64,000 nucleotides of DNA from Shewanella psychrotolerans (GCF_019457595.1 NZ_CP080419.1:4304736-4368735), one strand, 5' to 3'; positions 53,049-62,826 are shown, counted from the first letter of the stretch. The notes: generated from the sequence alone by a model not told the origin. Program-made: numbers and translations.

Positions 53049-53489
53049 TTAAAGATGATCTTGCCAGCCGGCTAACCAAGCTTGAGCGGGTTCTTCAGGG
53101 ATTGGATCGTATTGCACATCGATCTGGATCTTATCCACATAAACTTGTGCACCGCAGTTTTCGATCGCTTCAACTAATTTTTCAGGGCCTTGGCAAAAAG
53201 TATCGTAGCTCGAGTCACCGATCGCACATAAAGCAAATTTGGTTCGGCTAAGATCAGGTTTTTTAGCCTCAATTTCTTCAAAAAAAGGTTGAATATTGTC
53301 TGGAAGATCGCCTGCTCCATGGGTAGAAGATACGATTAACCAAAGACATTTGGGGTCGATATCGTTAAGTTCAGGCGTTAAATGTACCGTTATTTCGTGG
53401 TCTAATGCTTCTAATTGAGCCGCTAATTCATCTGCTACATATTCAGCACTGCCCAGTGTTGTACCGACAATTACTTCAATTTTTGCCAT
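53049..53489 (-). CDS. mioC: FMN-binding protein MioC
   Basis: 146 residues of the flavodoxin fold: phosphate loop GTTLGSAEYVADE, then SSTHGAGDLPDN, and CAIGDSSYDTFCQ. Matches MioC of E. coli in length and order. MioC is linked to biotin synthase activity; transcription from its promoter in E. coli runs into oriC, and the arrangement is the same here. The ATG at 53489 is clear. Confidence 0.94.
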   Translation of the reverse strand: MAKIEVIVGTTLGSAEYVADELAAQLEALDHEITVHLTPELNDIDPKCLWLIVSSTHGAGDLPDNIQPFFEEIEAKKPDLSRTKFALCAIGDSSYDTFCQGPEKLVEAIENCGAQVYVDKIQIDVQYDPIPEEPAQAWLAGWQDHL

Positions 53490-53666
53490 GATTTTTCCTA
53501 AATAGACTTACGTTAATTTGGCTAAACTTTATGATGAATAACCCATGTTATTGCTAGCAATCATAAGTGAAAAGGGCGGTTTGGTCTTGTAGAACAGTGG
53601 GATTAGCTGGGCTTATAATGATTTATGTGGTGATTGTCGACCTTTCAATTGCAGTTAATATCGAGT

Positions 53667-54434
53667 TTAGTCGGTGGTTTTAAGGGCATAAAGTAGGTAA
53701 TTAACATCTGGTTTATCGGTGATTTTCCATTGTCCGGTGAGTGGATTAAAACTCATCCCCTCAACAGTAATTGTCTCTAATCCATGGGGGGCGATCATTG
53801 AGGTTATCTCTTGAGGTTTGACGAAGTAATTCCAGTCATGGGTGCCTTTTGGCAGATATTTCATTATATATTCGGCGCCAATAATCCCTACAATGTAAGA
53901 CTTTAAGGTGCGATTAAGGGTGGCCATAACCAGTAAACCCGATGGTTTTAATAATCGGCAACAGGTATCCACCAGCAGTTGTTGATCATCGACATGCTCT
54001 ATCACTTCAGTATTTAGCACTACATCATATTGCGGTTCATTGCCGATAAGATCTTGCGCAAGGCAATGTTTATAATCGACTTTTATAGACCATTTTTGGG
54101 CATGACGTTGTGCTAGTGTGATGTTATGCCCACTGGCATCGATTCCGGTAACATCGGCACCTTGGCTCGCCAGAGGCTCGCATAATAGGCCTACACCGCA
54201 ACCAATATCGAGGATATTTAATCCTTGAAATGGAATATCTTGATTGAGATCGCGTTGAAAATGGACTGCGATAGCATTTTCTATTGCCATTAAACGGGTG
54301 CTATTAAAGGCCAATACATGTTTAAACTTGCCATTGGGATCGCGCCACTCTTGCGCTAATGCATCAAACTTTGCTATTTCAGCATCTTGATTTGATTTCG
54401 CTATGTCAGCGCTTAATTGACTTTTATCTAACAT
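53667..54434 (-). CDS. UbiG-like 3-demethylubiquinol O-methyltransferase
   Basis: 255 residues. SAM motif LDIGCGVGLLCEPLASQGA, then NTEVIEHVDD, LLVMATLNRTLKS and GAEYIMKYLPKGTHDW, the blocks of UbiG. Several places (RDPNGKFKHVLAFNSTRL, FVKPQEI) look more like the alphaproteobacterial/mitochondrial branch than like E. coli UbiG. It methylates two hydroxyl groups in ubiquinone synthesis if it is a true UbiG. The normal gammaproteobacterial ubiG is usually near gyrA, so this may be a second copy. It stands alone, 178 bases from mioC, on the minus strand. Confidence 0.8.
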   Translation of the reverse strand: MLDKSQLSADIAKSNQDAEIAKFDALAQEWRDPNGKFKHVLAFNSTRLMAIENAIAVHFQRDLNQDIPFQGLNILDIGCGVGLLCEPLASQGADVTGIDASGHNITLAQRHAQKWSIKVDYKHCLAQDLIGNEPQYDVVLNTEVIEHVDDQQLLVDTCCRLLKPSGLLVMATLNRTLKSYIVGIIGAEYIMKYLPKGTHDWNYFVKPQEITSMIAPHGLETITVEGMSFNPLTGQWKITDKPDVNYLLYALKTTD

Positions 54435-54548
54435 AAATGCAGATCCTATCAGGCCATAGATTTAGTATATACGTCACTATAAGTGGAGCGGCTCACCTTT
54501 TTATATTTGATCTTCAATTTAGAGTCTTTCTACTAAGTGGCTTAGCAT

Positions 54549-54831
54549 ATGAAAAATAATTATCGATACCGATCCTAGGATAGATGATGCTGGTGAAGTC
54601 GGGGCTATTTATCTGGGATATTAGCCGTTACTACCTTAAGTATTATGTAGAGAAAGTTGGTTTGGAGGGCTCCGACGGTCCTGCAGATGGACACAGCATA
54701 TAAAAGTTTGATGATAGAAAATACTTGCATGATGAATGGCAAGAGCATGCTAGCCAACGGATCAGCGTAGCGGTAAAATATCAGGCGCTGCTATATACAG
54801 CCTATAGCGATTGGCTTGCTATAAAATAGGA
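54549..54831 (+). pseudogene. Decayed gene remnant, start resembles a nucleoside hydrolase
   Basis: A plus-strand frame at 54554-54600 reads KIIIDTDPRIDDAG, keeping the DxDxxxDD calcium/ribose motif at the start of inosine-uridine nucleoside hydrolases. An ATG at 54549 fits if one A of a run is removed. The frame stops soon after. A different frame (54586-54831) is open and protein-like on both sides of one TAA and ends YQALLYTAYSDWLAIK. I read this as a remnant with several disruptions. The resemblance is over a dozen residues only. Confidence 0.3.
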
Positions 54832-54838
54832 CTAAAGC

Positions 54839-55486
54839 TTAGCTAATGCCGCCTTGCACTTGTGAGGCCAAAAGCCATATTGCCAAGGCAAAAAAGATAA
54901 CGCCCATAAATTTGTTTTGATAAGTTCTAAACTTGTCATTTTTTAATAGTGGCTTACCTAAGGTTCCTACCATAGCGACTAGCATTAGATTAAACAGTAA
55001 TCCCATCATATTCAGCAGTAAACCCAATACCAGCATCTGCTCACCCGAGCTGGCGTTAAGCTGAGTCGAGACAAATTGCGGTAGAAACAGTACAAAGAAT
55101 ATTAGTGCTTTAGGATTAAGCAGATTACTCATTACCGCGCGGCGATAGAGCTGCTTAGCAAGATTGTTATTTTGCTGTATTTGTGGCGCGTCGGCTGCAC
55201 TGGCGCGAATACAATCCCATCCCATTTTTAATAAGTAAGCCGCGCCTAATATACGAAGTAGTTCTAAAGCTAATGGATTAACTGCTATTAGTGCCGAAAC
55301 GCCCATTGCCGCCAGCAATGTTAAAATAAGTCCAGATGTAGCATTGCCAAAACTGGCGTATACACCGACTTTTTTACCGTAACTTAAGCTAGAACTGGCT
55401 ATTAATAACATGTCTGGACCAGGAATAAGCAGTAGGGCGATAACAGTGGTTAAATAGAGTGGCAGTAGGTTGAGATCGATCATCAA
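54839..55486 (-). CDS. LysE-family amino-acid exporter (RhtB type)
   Basis: 215 residues with about six hydrophobic segments. LysE/RhtB blocks are visible: the start TTVIALLLIPGPDMLLIASS, SYGKKVGVYASFGNATSG, and LSNLLNPKALIFFVLFLPQF. These proteins export amino acids or homoserine lactone/threonine-type compounds; the actual substrate can not be told. The start is at 55486; a second ATG one codon in gives the same frame. No regulator is adjacent. Confidence 0.87.
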   Translation of the reverse strand: MMIDLNLLPLYLTTVIALLLIPGPDMLLIASSSLSYGKKVGVYASFGNATSGLILTLLAAMGVSALIAVNPLALELLRILGAAYLLKMGWDCIRASAADAPQIQQNNNLAKQLYRRAVMSNLLNPKALIFFVLFLPQFVSTQLNASSGEQMLVLGLLLNMMGLLFNLMLVAMVGTLGKPLLKNDKFRTYQNKFMGVIFFALAIWLLASQVQGGIS

Positions 55487-56026
55487 AAATAGGTTACTTA
55501 GGGTTGGTGACTAAAACAAGGCGCTGATTTTACAGCGATCAATCTGAAATGAAAGTGATGTGACGTTTAAAACCTGTAATCACTGGCAGGGTAGGTTTAC
55601 GATGGGGCGGGTGTTCTAGTTAGTCTGAATAAAATGTCCAAAATTTAATTTTCCGAACCAAGAGTGTTCTGAAAAGTATCGACATCTATTTCTAAACATA
55701 AAAGACCATTATCTTCCCTCTAATGACTAGACACCGTTTATTTACAATGCGCTGTAAACTCAATCACGTTTGCTATTCCCTTATACTGCATCTTGTTAAA
55801 CCTAGACCATGTTAAACTTCGATTGAGTTTATACGTCATTGCGACAATGCTAATAGTCCCTAAATCGGAACAATACGCTGCTTTCATTCTCTGTTTACAA
55901 GCGGTAAGTGTACAATATGACAAAGCCATCAATAGCGCGCCTATCTATGCCATCACGTCGATCCACTTATATTCAATTCATATTTAACTCAGCTCTCAAT
56001 CAGACTCTGAGCGTGGGCTAAACATC
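55487..56026. other. Intergenic stretch, no supported gene
   Basis: Short frames exist on both strands at about 55740-55990, but none has a ribosome site, codon pattern or family resemblance that would support it. The region should hold the promoters for the divergent LysE-type and sulfotransferase genes. Confidence 0.4.
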
Positions 56027-56704
56027 ATGTCTAAGGTGTTTATCATTGGCCTTCCAAGAACTGGGACGACGAGTGTGAGTGTCGCTTTGCTAGAGATGGG
56101 CTTTAAGGTGGCGCATCAAGCCTTTACTAAGCAGTCATTTGAGTTGGCCGATGTGGTGTCTGACGCACCGTGCTTTAGTGATTATCGGCAATTACATAAG
56201 CTCTATCCAAACGCAAAATTTGTTTATCTTGAGCGAGCTTTAGATGCCTGGGTGCCATCGATGCAGATGCTACTCAGTCGTATGCTGGTGCATTTAGATA
56301 ATAAGACTGGCAAGTTTCATCCAATATTAAAACGCAGTTTTGACCATTGTTTTGATGTGAACGGCATTGATGATCCTCTAGATGCCGAACATTTGGTGAG
56401 TTGTTACCTTAGTCATAAAGGTCAAGTGTTTGATTATTTTAAACAATTTAATGTAAACAACTTTATGTGTATCGATATCAGCCAGCCTAATAGCTTAATT
56501 CAATTGCATCAGTTTTTAGCCAGCGATTTAAACTTCAGTGGTGAGTTGTCTATAGATGACTGTCGCAGTGAAGGAGAGGGGTTTCCACACCTTAATCGTG
56601 GTCGTAATGTGGCGAGTTGGGATGAATATAAGCATCCCAATAAAGTTAGCACTAATGCCAAAGGGCCTGATAAACGCAAGTTCTTTGATTACAAACTACT
56701 TTAA
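56027..56704 (+). CDS. Sulfotransferase-like protein
   Basis: 225 residues. The N-terminal GLPRTGTTSVSVAL is the phosphosulfate-binding loop (5'-PSB) of PAPS-dependent sulfotransferases, and FVYLERALDAWVPSM is a plausible 3'-phosphate-binding helix. It resembles the short bacterial sulfotransferase family whose acceptors are mostly unknown. Two charged C-terminal segments follow. It is on the plus strand together with the helicase gene, inside a region otherwise read from the minus strand. No polysaccharide genes are adjacent. Confidence 0.82.
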   Translation: MSKVFIIGLPRTGTTSVSVALLEMGFKVAHQAFTKQSFELADVVSDAPCFSDYRQLHKLYPNAKFVYLERALDAWVPSMQMLLSRMLVHLDNKTGKFHPILKRSFDHCFDVNGIDDPLDAEHLVSCYLSHKGQVFDYFKQFNVNNFMCIDISQPNSLIQLHQFLASDLNFSGELSIDDCRSEGEGFPHLNRGRNVASWDEYKHPNKVSTNAKGPDKRKFFDYKLL

Positions 56705-56828
56705 TCACAGCCCTAGTTGTGAACCAGTAATGGCTGAGTGTGAGAGTTTTACCTTAGCGGTTAAAGTTCCCCCATTTATCTATTGACGCGTTATCATTGT
56801 ATCCATTGCTAATCATCGTCGCTAAATC

Positions 56829-59324
56829 ATGCCTAACTCTTCAGTCACCGCCACTTTGCCCATAGATAAACTCTATAACGAGTTTAAATTAGTGATAAAA
56901 AATCATCATTTAGTGGTGGAGTCTGACACCGGCTCGGGTAAATCGACTCGTTTACCGCTTTGGTGCGCAGAGGCTAACGATAAGGGGAAAACTCAGCGAG
57001 TATTGGTGATAGAACCTCGGCGGGTGGCCTGTTTAGCCTTGGCTGACTTTGTTGCCAAACAGACTCAGTTGCAAGTCGGTTATGCTATCCGTTTCGATTC
57101 TACGGTGAATGAACAAACGGATATTGCGTTTGTAACGCCTGGTATTGGATTGCGCTGGCTCTCTGCTAATGCCCATGATGCTGGCGACAATGAAGTTGGG
57201 AATAAAGCAGAGCTAGCCTGTTTCGATACCATTATTATTGATGAGTTTCATGAACGTCGTTGGGATACCGACCTATTGTTAGCACTGCTTAAAACCACGG
57301 GAAAACATCGTTTAGTGATCACCTCTGCAACCATTGATGGTGAACGGTTAGCTAACTATTTAACTGATAATAATGGAAATAAAGCTGCCAGATTACAAGC
57401 TGAAGGGCGAAGGTTTCACGTGGAACTAAGGTACCAGTCTACCGAGAGTCATCATCTACCAGATGTGCGTGATATCGATAAGAAAGTAAAACAAGCCGTT
57501 GAAAGCCTGCTGGTTGAAACTGCTGGCGATATCTTGGTATTTCTACCGGGAAAAAAAGAGATTCAAACCTGCTTGCAGGCCTGTCAGGGCTTATTAGCGA
57601 CAAATGATGGGCTTGAATTGCTCGGCTTACATGGTGGTATAGATGCCAAACAGCAGCAGGCAATATTGTCTGAAACAGAATATCAACGGGTGATATTTGC
57701 CACCAATGTGGCAGAAACCTCGTTAACTATTCCTGGCGTGACAGCTGTGGTGGATTCAGGCCTTGAGCGCCGTACTCATCAGCGTAATGGTCGTACCGTT
57801 CTATCGTTAGCACGAATTTCAAAAGCGAGCAGTGAACAACGTCTTGGCCGGGCTGGGCGAGTACAAGCGGGGATCTGTATTCGTTTGTGGGGTAAAGGCG
57901 CGCCGCTTGAGGCGATAACCCCGCCCGAAATGCAAAGAGAGGAGCTGGTTGAATCACTGCTTGCGGCTGCATGTAGCGGCTATCAACTATCTACTCTGCC
58001 TTTTGTGGATAAGCTGCCAGAAAAATCATTAACCAAAGCAACTGAGCAATTGTTGTCTATGACGGCCATAGACAGCGCTGGGCTGATCACTGACCACGGT
58101 CGAAAACTGTTCCCGCTGCCTATCGATACTCAATTTGCCCACTTAATTAGTGCGATGCCTGATGATGTCTGTAAAGGCTTAATGGTCGATTTAGCCGCGG
58201 CACTAACAGTGCCTGGGCAAATTTATACCTTGCCTGTCGATGAGTTTGGCCTGCAGCAGCTTGGGCTATGGGAGCCTTTTGGTTGTGATGCCTATTTAAT
58301 TATTAAGCTACTGCGTGCGAATGTGCCTGATTGGCTAACAATGAGCGACGCAAATCAAAGCTTGCTTAAAGAAGCACGCTTTTTGGCATCACAGATCAGG
58401 GCGGCATTAAACCTACCTGTTGGCAAAGAAGATGATTTAGCTAACGCAGAGTTGAGATTGCGTTGGTGTCTAGCGGCGATTAAGGCGCTGCCTGCTCTGG
58501 CATTTATTCGCCGAGAGAAGCGCCAGCAGGCCTTAGGTAACGGGTATAGCGAAGTTCAAATCGCTCGAGATTCACGTTTTGATATTGTTATCGATAAGCA
58601 AGCGTTACCTATTGCCGCTGTAGTATTTGATCAATTTGCCTTAGCTGGACGAGGCGCTAAGCAGACATTGAACTTGGCAACTTGTATGGCGCCTATTTCA
58701 GTTGAAACATTACTGAATGCGGAATTGGGCGAGGAGAGGCTAGCTAGCAATAAAGAGCTGGCTGATGACGCTGTGTTGATTGAACGTGTGTATGCCGCCG
58801 GACGCATTATTAATACTTATCGTAAACAGGTATGGGGCGAGCAAGCCATTGAGGCGATAGTGCGTAGCATTTGTGAAGGACGACATTTTAAAGGATTAGG
58901 CCAGAAGCTTAGCAAAGATATTGCCGCTTGGAATATTTGGTTGGCATTAGGGAATATGGATGACCAAATGGCAGGCGTTAAACCTGATTTTGATCAACCA
59001 TTGGAGTTGGCCTGTTATCTCAATGATCGGTTAATTGAGCTAGGGGTCGAGTCTTTTGCCGATCTCGAGTTAATTGAGGCAAGTGATCTGTTTTTTGAAG
59101 GTGTTCCCGATTGGCAGCGACAAGAGTTTGATCAACTCTATCCGCTTGAGCTGGTGTTAGCGGATCTAAAATTAGCGGTAAGTTATCTGCCCAAACGTAA
59201 ATTAGTCTTGCTTGAGTACCTTAATGGTCAGCGAAAAACCGGTCCAAAAAGATGGGAGTTACCACGCTGGCTGGGATGGAAAATTCAGTATAAAAAAGCG
59301 AGTAGGGTGGTTGACATCAAGTAA
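56829..59324 (+). CDS. DEAH-box ATP-dependent helicase (HrpB/HrpA-like)
   Basis: 831 residues. Helicase motifs in order: Walker A SDTGSGKSTRLPL (Q-less start), EPRRVACLALADF, the DEFH form of motif II (IIIDEFHERR), SAT (ITSATIDG), then FATNVAETSLTIPGV and QRLGRAGR (motif VI). Ribosome-associated DEAH proteins such as HrpB share this layout with a ratchet domain following. The C-terminal part does not show the HrpB-specific end I would expect, so the exact subfamily is not certain. RNA substrate and role unknown. ATG at 56829. Confidence 0.85.
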   Translation: MPNSSVTATLPIDKLYNEFKLVIKNHHLVVESDTGSGKSTRLPLWCAEANDKGKTQRVLVIEPRRVACLALADFVAKQTQLQVGYAIRFDSTVNEQTDIAFVTPGIGLRWLSANAHDAGDNEVGNKAELACFDTIIIDEFHERRWDTDLLLALLKTTGKHRLVITSATIDGERLANYLTDNNGNKAARLQAEGRRFHVELRYQSTESHHLPDVRDIDKKVKQAVESLLVETAGDILVFLPGKKEIQTCLQACQGLLATNDGLELLGLHGGIDAKQQQAILSETEYQRVIFATNVAETSLTIPGVTAVVDSGLERRTHQRNGRTVLSLARISKASSEQRLGRAGRVQAGICIRLWGKGAPLEAITPPEMQREELVESLLAAACSGYQLSTLPFVDKLPEKSLTKATEQLLSMTAIDSAGLITDHGRKLFPLPIDTQFAHLISAMPDDVCKGLMVDLAAALTVPGQIYTLPVDEFGLQQLGLWEPFGCDAYLIIKLLRANVPDWLTMSDANQSLLKEARFLASQIRAALNLPVGKEDDLANAELRLRWCLAAIKALPALAFIRREKRQQALGNGYSEVQIARDSRFDIVIDKQALPIAAVVFDQFALAGRGAKQTLNLATCMAPISVETLLNAELGEERLASNKELADDAVLIERVYAAGRIINTYRKQVWGEQAIEAIVRSICEGRHFKGLGQKLSKDIAAWNIWLALGNMDDQMAGVKPDFDQPLELACYLNDRLIELGVESFADLELIEASDLFFEGVPDWQRQEFDQLYPLELVLADLKLAVSYLPKRKLVLLEYLNGQRKTGPKRWELPRWLGWKIQYKKASRVVDIK

Positions 59325-59654
59325 GCCATTGATCTGTGCTCCGATCGATAGAAATTTTAGCGATATCTTTTGAGTATAACTTTTTTGATAAGATCTAATT
59401 ATTATAGAGTTAATTCGTAAGCATAAAAAAGACTCTTTACTTTACCCTTTTAAAATCAATATCTTACAACATTTTTGTATCGATCCCTGTTTTTGATCTA
59501 GCAGGGGATTGCTTGTTGATATCTCTGTTGATTAAATCGATCTAGATCTTGGGTATTTATGCACCAAAATGCGACAAGATCTTTAGATGATCGATTTAAA
59601 TCTGTTTTAATTTTGAACGGATCTAGTGTCAGTTTCACTGTAGGCTTGAGCTAG
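59325..59654. other. A/T-rich intergenic region with a GATC cluster
   Basis: Ten GATC sites fall between 59331 and 59623, about ten times the chance number for a 290-bp stretch. No gene is seen and no DnaA box matching TTATCCACA. It separates the helicase gene from mnmE (convergent ends). See findings. Confidence 0.6.
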
Positions 59655-59699
59655 AAAAGAGCATCTAGATTGGTGCGTTTGAATAATCGCTAGATGCTC
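59655..59699 (-). terminator. Terminator of the rpmH-mnmE operon end
   Basis: On the minus strand GAGCATCTAG and CTAGATGCTC form a 10-bp stem around a 25-base loop, followed by TTTTC. It lies just past the mnmE stop. Confidence 0.7.
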
Positions 59700-59723
59700 C
59701 GAAATAGTGCAGTGTGGTTTTGA

Positions 59724-61085
59724 CTACTTACCGATACAAAACGAACTAAAGATTTTGCCTAAAAGATCATCGGACGTAAATTTACCGGTAATTTCAGACA
59801 AGGCCATTTGGCACATGCGTAGCTCTTCTGCCAGCAATTCGCCCGCTTGGTACACCTCTAACTGCTCTTTTCCAAGTAGTAAGTGGCTAGATGCTAGTTC
59901 TAGCGCTTCTAAATGGCGTCTACGGGCGATAAAACCGCCTTCAAGGTTACTTTGGTAACCCATTAATGATTTGAGGTGAGCTTTTAGCTCTTCGACGCCT
60001 AAGCCTGTTTTGGCTGATAGTCTGAAGACCTGGTAGCCTTGCTCTTGAGTCGAGGCCATTGCTTCGCCAGTTAAGTCTGCTTTGTTACGTACAACGGTCA
60101 CGCCGAGATTTTTGGGTAGACGGTCGATAAAGTCAGGCCAAATATCGTGGGGGTCAACCGCATTGGTGGTGGTGCCATCGACCATAAACAGCACTTGGTC
60201 TGCGGTTTCTATTTCTGCCCAGGCACGTTCGATACCAATCTGCTCGACGGTATCTGTGGTGTCTCGCAGGCCTGCGGTGTCGATAATATGCAGTGGCATA
60301 CCATCGAGATGAATATGTTCACGTAATACATCACGCGTCGTACCAGCTATTTCGGTGACAATGGCTGACTCTTTGCCTGCTAATGCGTTAAGTAGGCTCG
60401 ATTTGCCAGCATTAGGGCGGCCTGCAATAACCACCTTCATCCCTTCACGAATAATGGCACCTTGCTTGGCACTTGATTGCACCGAATCGAGTTTGTCTAT
60501 GATGCGATACAGCGAGCCGGCAATTTTACCATCGGAAAGAAAATCGACCTCTTCATCTGGAAAGTCGATAGCGGCTTCAACGTATAGACGTAGGTTAGTC
60601 ACTTGATCGACGAGTTCGTGTACTTGAGCCGAAAACTCACCTTGTAATGAATTTAGTGCGCTTTTGGCAGCCTGTTCACTCGTAGCATCAATTAAATCGG
60701 CGATGGCTTCGGCTTGAGTCAGATCCAGTTTGTCGTTCATAAACGCTTGCTCACTGAACTCACCGGGTTTAGCAATACGCACACCGCTCACATCCATGAC
60801 GCGGTTGATTAGCATATCTAGAACAATTTGGCCGCCATGGCCTTGTAGCTCAAGAACATCTTCACCAGTGAATGAGTTAGGGCCTTTAAAGTACAAGGCG
60901 ATGCCTTGGTCGATAACCTTACCGTTGGCATCTTTAAAATCACAGTAATCGGCATAACGGGTCTTAGGTAAGTGGCCTAACACTGTCATTGCGACTTCGC
61001 TGGCTTTATCACCAGAGATACGAATGATACCTACGCCGCCGCGTCCAGGTGCGGTTGCTTGTGCCACGATAGTATCTGTTGTCAT
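59724..61085 (-). CDS. mnmE: tRNA uridine-5-carboxymethylaminomethyl modification GTPase MnmE
   Basis: 453 residues. N-terminal domain starts TIVAQATAPGRGGVGIIRI; the GTPase domain has GRPNAGKSSLLNAL, DTAGLRDT and NKAD; the C-terminal FCIGK is the family's conserved last block with a zinc-free cysteine (about 451). With MnmG it modifies wobble U of tRNAs. It follows yidC by about 105 bases on the same strand. Confidence 0.96.
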   Translation of the reverse strand: MTTDTIVAQATAPGRGGVGIIRISGDKASEVAMTVLGHLPKTRYADYCDFKDANGKVIDQGIALYFKGPNSFTGEDVLELQGHGGQIVLDMLINRVMDVSGVRIAKPGEFSEQAFMNDKLDLTQAEAIADLIDATSEQAAKSALNSLQGEFSAQVHELVDQVTNLRLYVEAAIDFPDEEVDFLSDGKIAGSLYRIIDKLDSVQSSAKQGAIIREGMKVVIAGRPNAGKSSLLNALAGKESAIVTEIAGTTRDVLREHIHLDGMPLHIIDTAGLRDTTDTVEQIGIERAWAEIETADQVLFMVDGTTTNAVDPHDIWPDFIDRLPKNLGVTVVRNKADLTGEAMASTQEQGYQVFRLSAKTGLGVEELKAHLKSLMGYQSNLEGGFIARRRHLEALELASSHLLLGKEQLEVYQAGELLAEELRMCQMALSEITGKFTSDDLLGKIFSSFCIGK

Positions 61086-61136
61086 TACTGTGTTCCTACT
61101 CTTAAATTGGGAAAAACGAGTCGTTCATTAAAAAGC

Positions 61137-61173
61137 AAAAAGCGGTCAATACTGAGTATCCGACCGCTTTTTC
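61137..61173 (-). terminator. Terminator between yidC and mnmE
   Basis: On the minus strand AAAAAGCGGTC and GACCGCTTTTT form an 11-bp stem with a 14-base loop and a T tail. It should reduce readthrough from yidC into mnmE. Confidence 0.85.
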
Positions 61174-61191
61174 ATTAGTTGGAGCTAAAGG

Positions 61192-62823
61192 TTATTTTAA
61201 CCCTTTTTTCTCCAAACCAGCATAGATGATCTTCTGCTGAGTAATCGCAACAATGTTACCGACTAACCAGTAAAGCACCAAACCTGCAGGGAACCATAGG
61301 AAGAATACGGTAAATACTACAGGCATCCACTGCATCATCTTTTGTTGCATTGGGTCCATCGTCGGTGCCATTGGCTGCATTTTCTGCATCAAGAACATAG
61401 AGATACCCATTAGAATTGGCATCACGTAGTAAGGATCTTGTACTGATAAGTCAGTAATCCAAAGCATAAATGGTGCATGGCGTAGCTCGTAGCTTTCTAG
61501 CAGTACCCAGTATAGCGCGATGAAAATAGGCATCTGTAGCAAGATAGGAAGACAGCCACCCATAGGGTTTACTTTCTCTTTCTTGTACAGCTCCATCATG
61601 GCTTGACCCATCTTTTGACGGTCATCACCGAAGCGCTCTTTCATGTCCGCTAGCTTAGGTTGCAAGTTACGCATCTTAGCCATAGAGGTGTACTGCGCTT
61701 TAGTTAGCGGGTACAACATGCCACGTACGGTCAGCGTGATAAGAATAATTGCCACACCCCAGTTACCCACAAACGATTGATAGAACATCAACAACCAGTG
61801 AATAGGGATGGCTAACCACCAAAGGAAACCGTAATCAACAACGAGGTTGAGTGATTCTGAGATAGCCGATAGCGCTTCTTGATCTTTAGGACCAACATAG
61901 AATTGAGCACTAATGGTTTGGTTAGTACCTGGGGCTACATCGTATATTGCGCCACGGAAACCGATATTGGCTAGGCCGCCAGCACTCACACTTGAGAAAA
62001 TGGTGTTTTGATCAGCTGCTGGTGGAACCCAAGCCGATACAAAGTAGTGTTGTAGCATTGCTGCCCAACCACCTAAGGTCTTCTTATCTAAGTTCTTGTC
62101 AGCCATATCTTCGAAGCTGTACTTCTCGTAACGAGTGTCTTGAGTCGAGAAGGCTGAGCCGCGATAAGTCGGCATCATCATGCTGCTTTCGCTTTTCTTG
62201 ATGCTGTGCTTGATCTGACCATACATCTGAACTTGTAGTTGCTCTGATGAAGTATTGTTGATGCGGTAATCGACACCAATATCGAATCGGCCACGGTGAA
62301 GTACGAATACTTTGGTGTAGGTCACGCCATTGTCGGCAACATAGGTCATTGGAACTTCAAGAGTGTCTTGACCTTCAGCTAGAGTAAATTGCTGAGACTG
62401 CACCGCATAATGGGCACGACCCTTTACGCTGCTGTCAATGCCATCACGACCGATCAAACCACTTTGAGATATGTAGTAAATATCGCTGGTTTGCTCGAGC
62501 AGTACGAATGGCTCTTCTTTTTCTTGCTCTAGTTTATGACGAACTAATGCAGAATAAACGATGTCACCACCAACAGGGTTAATTTTTAACACGAGTTGGT
62601 CTGTTGTTACTGTGATCAGTTCTTTCGATGCAATGACCGCTTCAGGTAGAGAAGCATCAGCGTCTGGGACGTCTGAACTGTGTGAATCTGTCACGGTTGG
62701 TGAATTAACAACCGAAGATTGAGTCGCAACAGGTTGCGGGTTTTTGTCTGTTTGCCATTGCTGCCACAGCAAAAAGCTGACAAAAAGCAGACCGATAAGC
62801 AATATATTGCGTTGAGATTCCAT
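61192..62823 (-). CDS. yidC: Membrane protein insertase YidC
   Basis: 543 residues: N-terminal membrane helix (NILLIGLLFVSFLLWQQW), a large periplasmic domain, then five membrane helices. The conserved TM region includes PLTKAQYTSMAKMRNLQP and the arginine-containing groove helices near VAIILITLTVRGMLYPL. It inserts membrane proteins with or without Sec, including the c and a subunits made by the atp genes in this window. yidD ends 3 bases upstream. Confidence 0.96.
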   Translation of the reverse strand: MESQRNILLIGLLFVSFLLWQQWQTDKNPQPVATQSSVVNSPTVTDSHSSDVPDADASLPEAVIASKELITVTTDQLVLKINPVGGDIVYSALVRHKLEQEKEEPFVLLEQTSDIYYISQSGLIGRDGIDSSVKGRAHYAVQSQQFTLAEGQDTLEVPMTYVADNGVTYTKVFVLHRGRFDIGVDYRINNTSSEQLQVQMYGQIKHSIKKSESSMMMPTYRGSAFSTQDTRYEKYSFEDMADKNLDKKTLGGWAAMLQHYFVSAWVPPAADQNTIFSSVSAGGLANIGFRGAIYDVAPGTNQTISAQFYVGPKDQEALSAISESLNLVVDYGFLWWLAIPIHWLLMFYQSFVGNWGVAIILITLTVRGMLYPLTKAQYTSMAKMRNLQPKLADMKERFGDDRQKMGQAMMELYKKEKVNPMGGCLPILLQMPIFIALYWVLLESYELRHAPFMLWITDLSVQDPYYVMPILMGISMFLMQKMQPMAPTMDPMQQKMMQWMPVVFTVFFLWFPAGLVLYWLVGNIVAITQQKIIYAGLEKKGLK

Positions 62824-62826
62824 AGC

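Noticed and set aside
54580..54605. DDAGEVGAIYLG read as a remnant of a COQ7-type ubiquinone hydroxylase, which would fit the neighbouring ubiG
   Set aside because: The residues before it fit the nucleoside hydrolase start better, and the COQ7 likeness covers only about eight residues.
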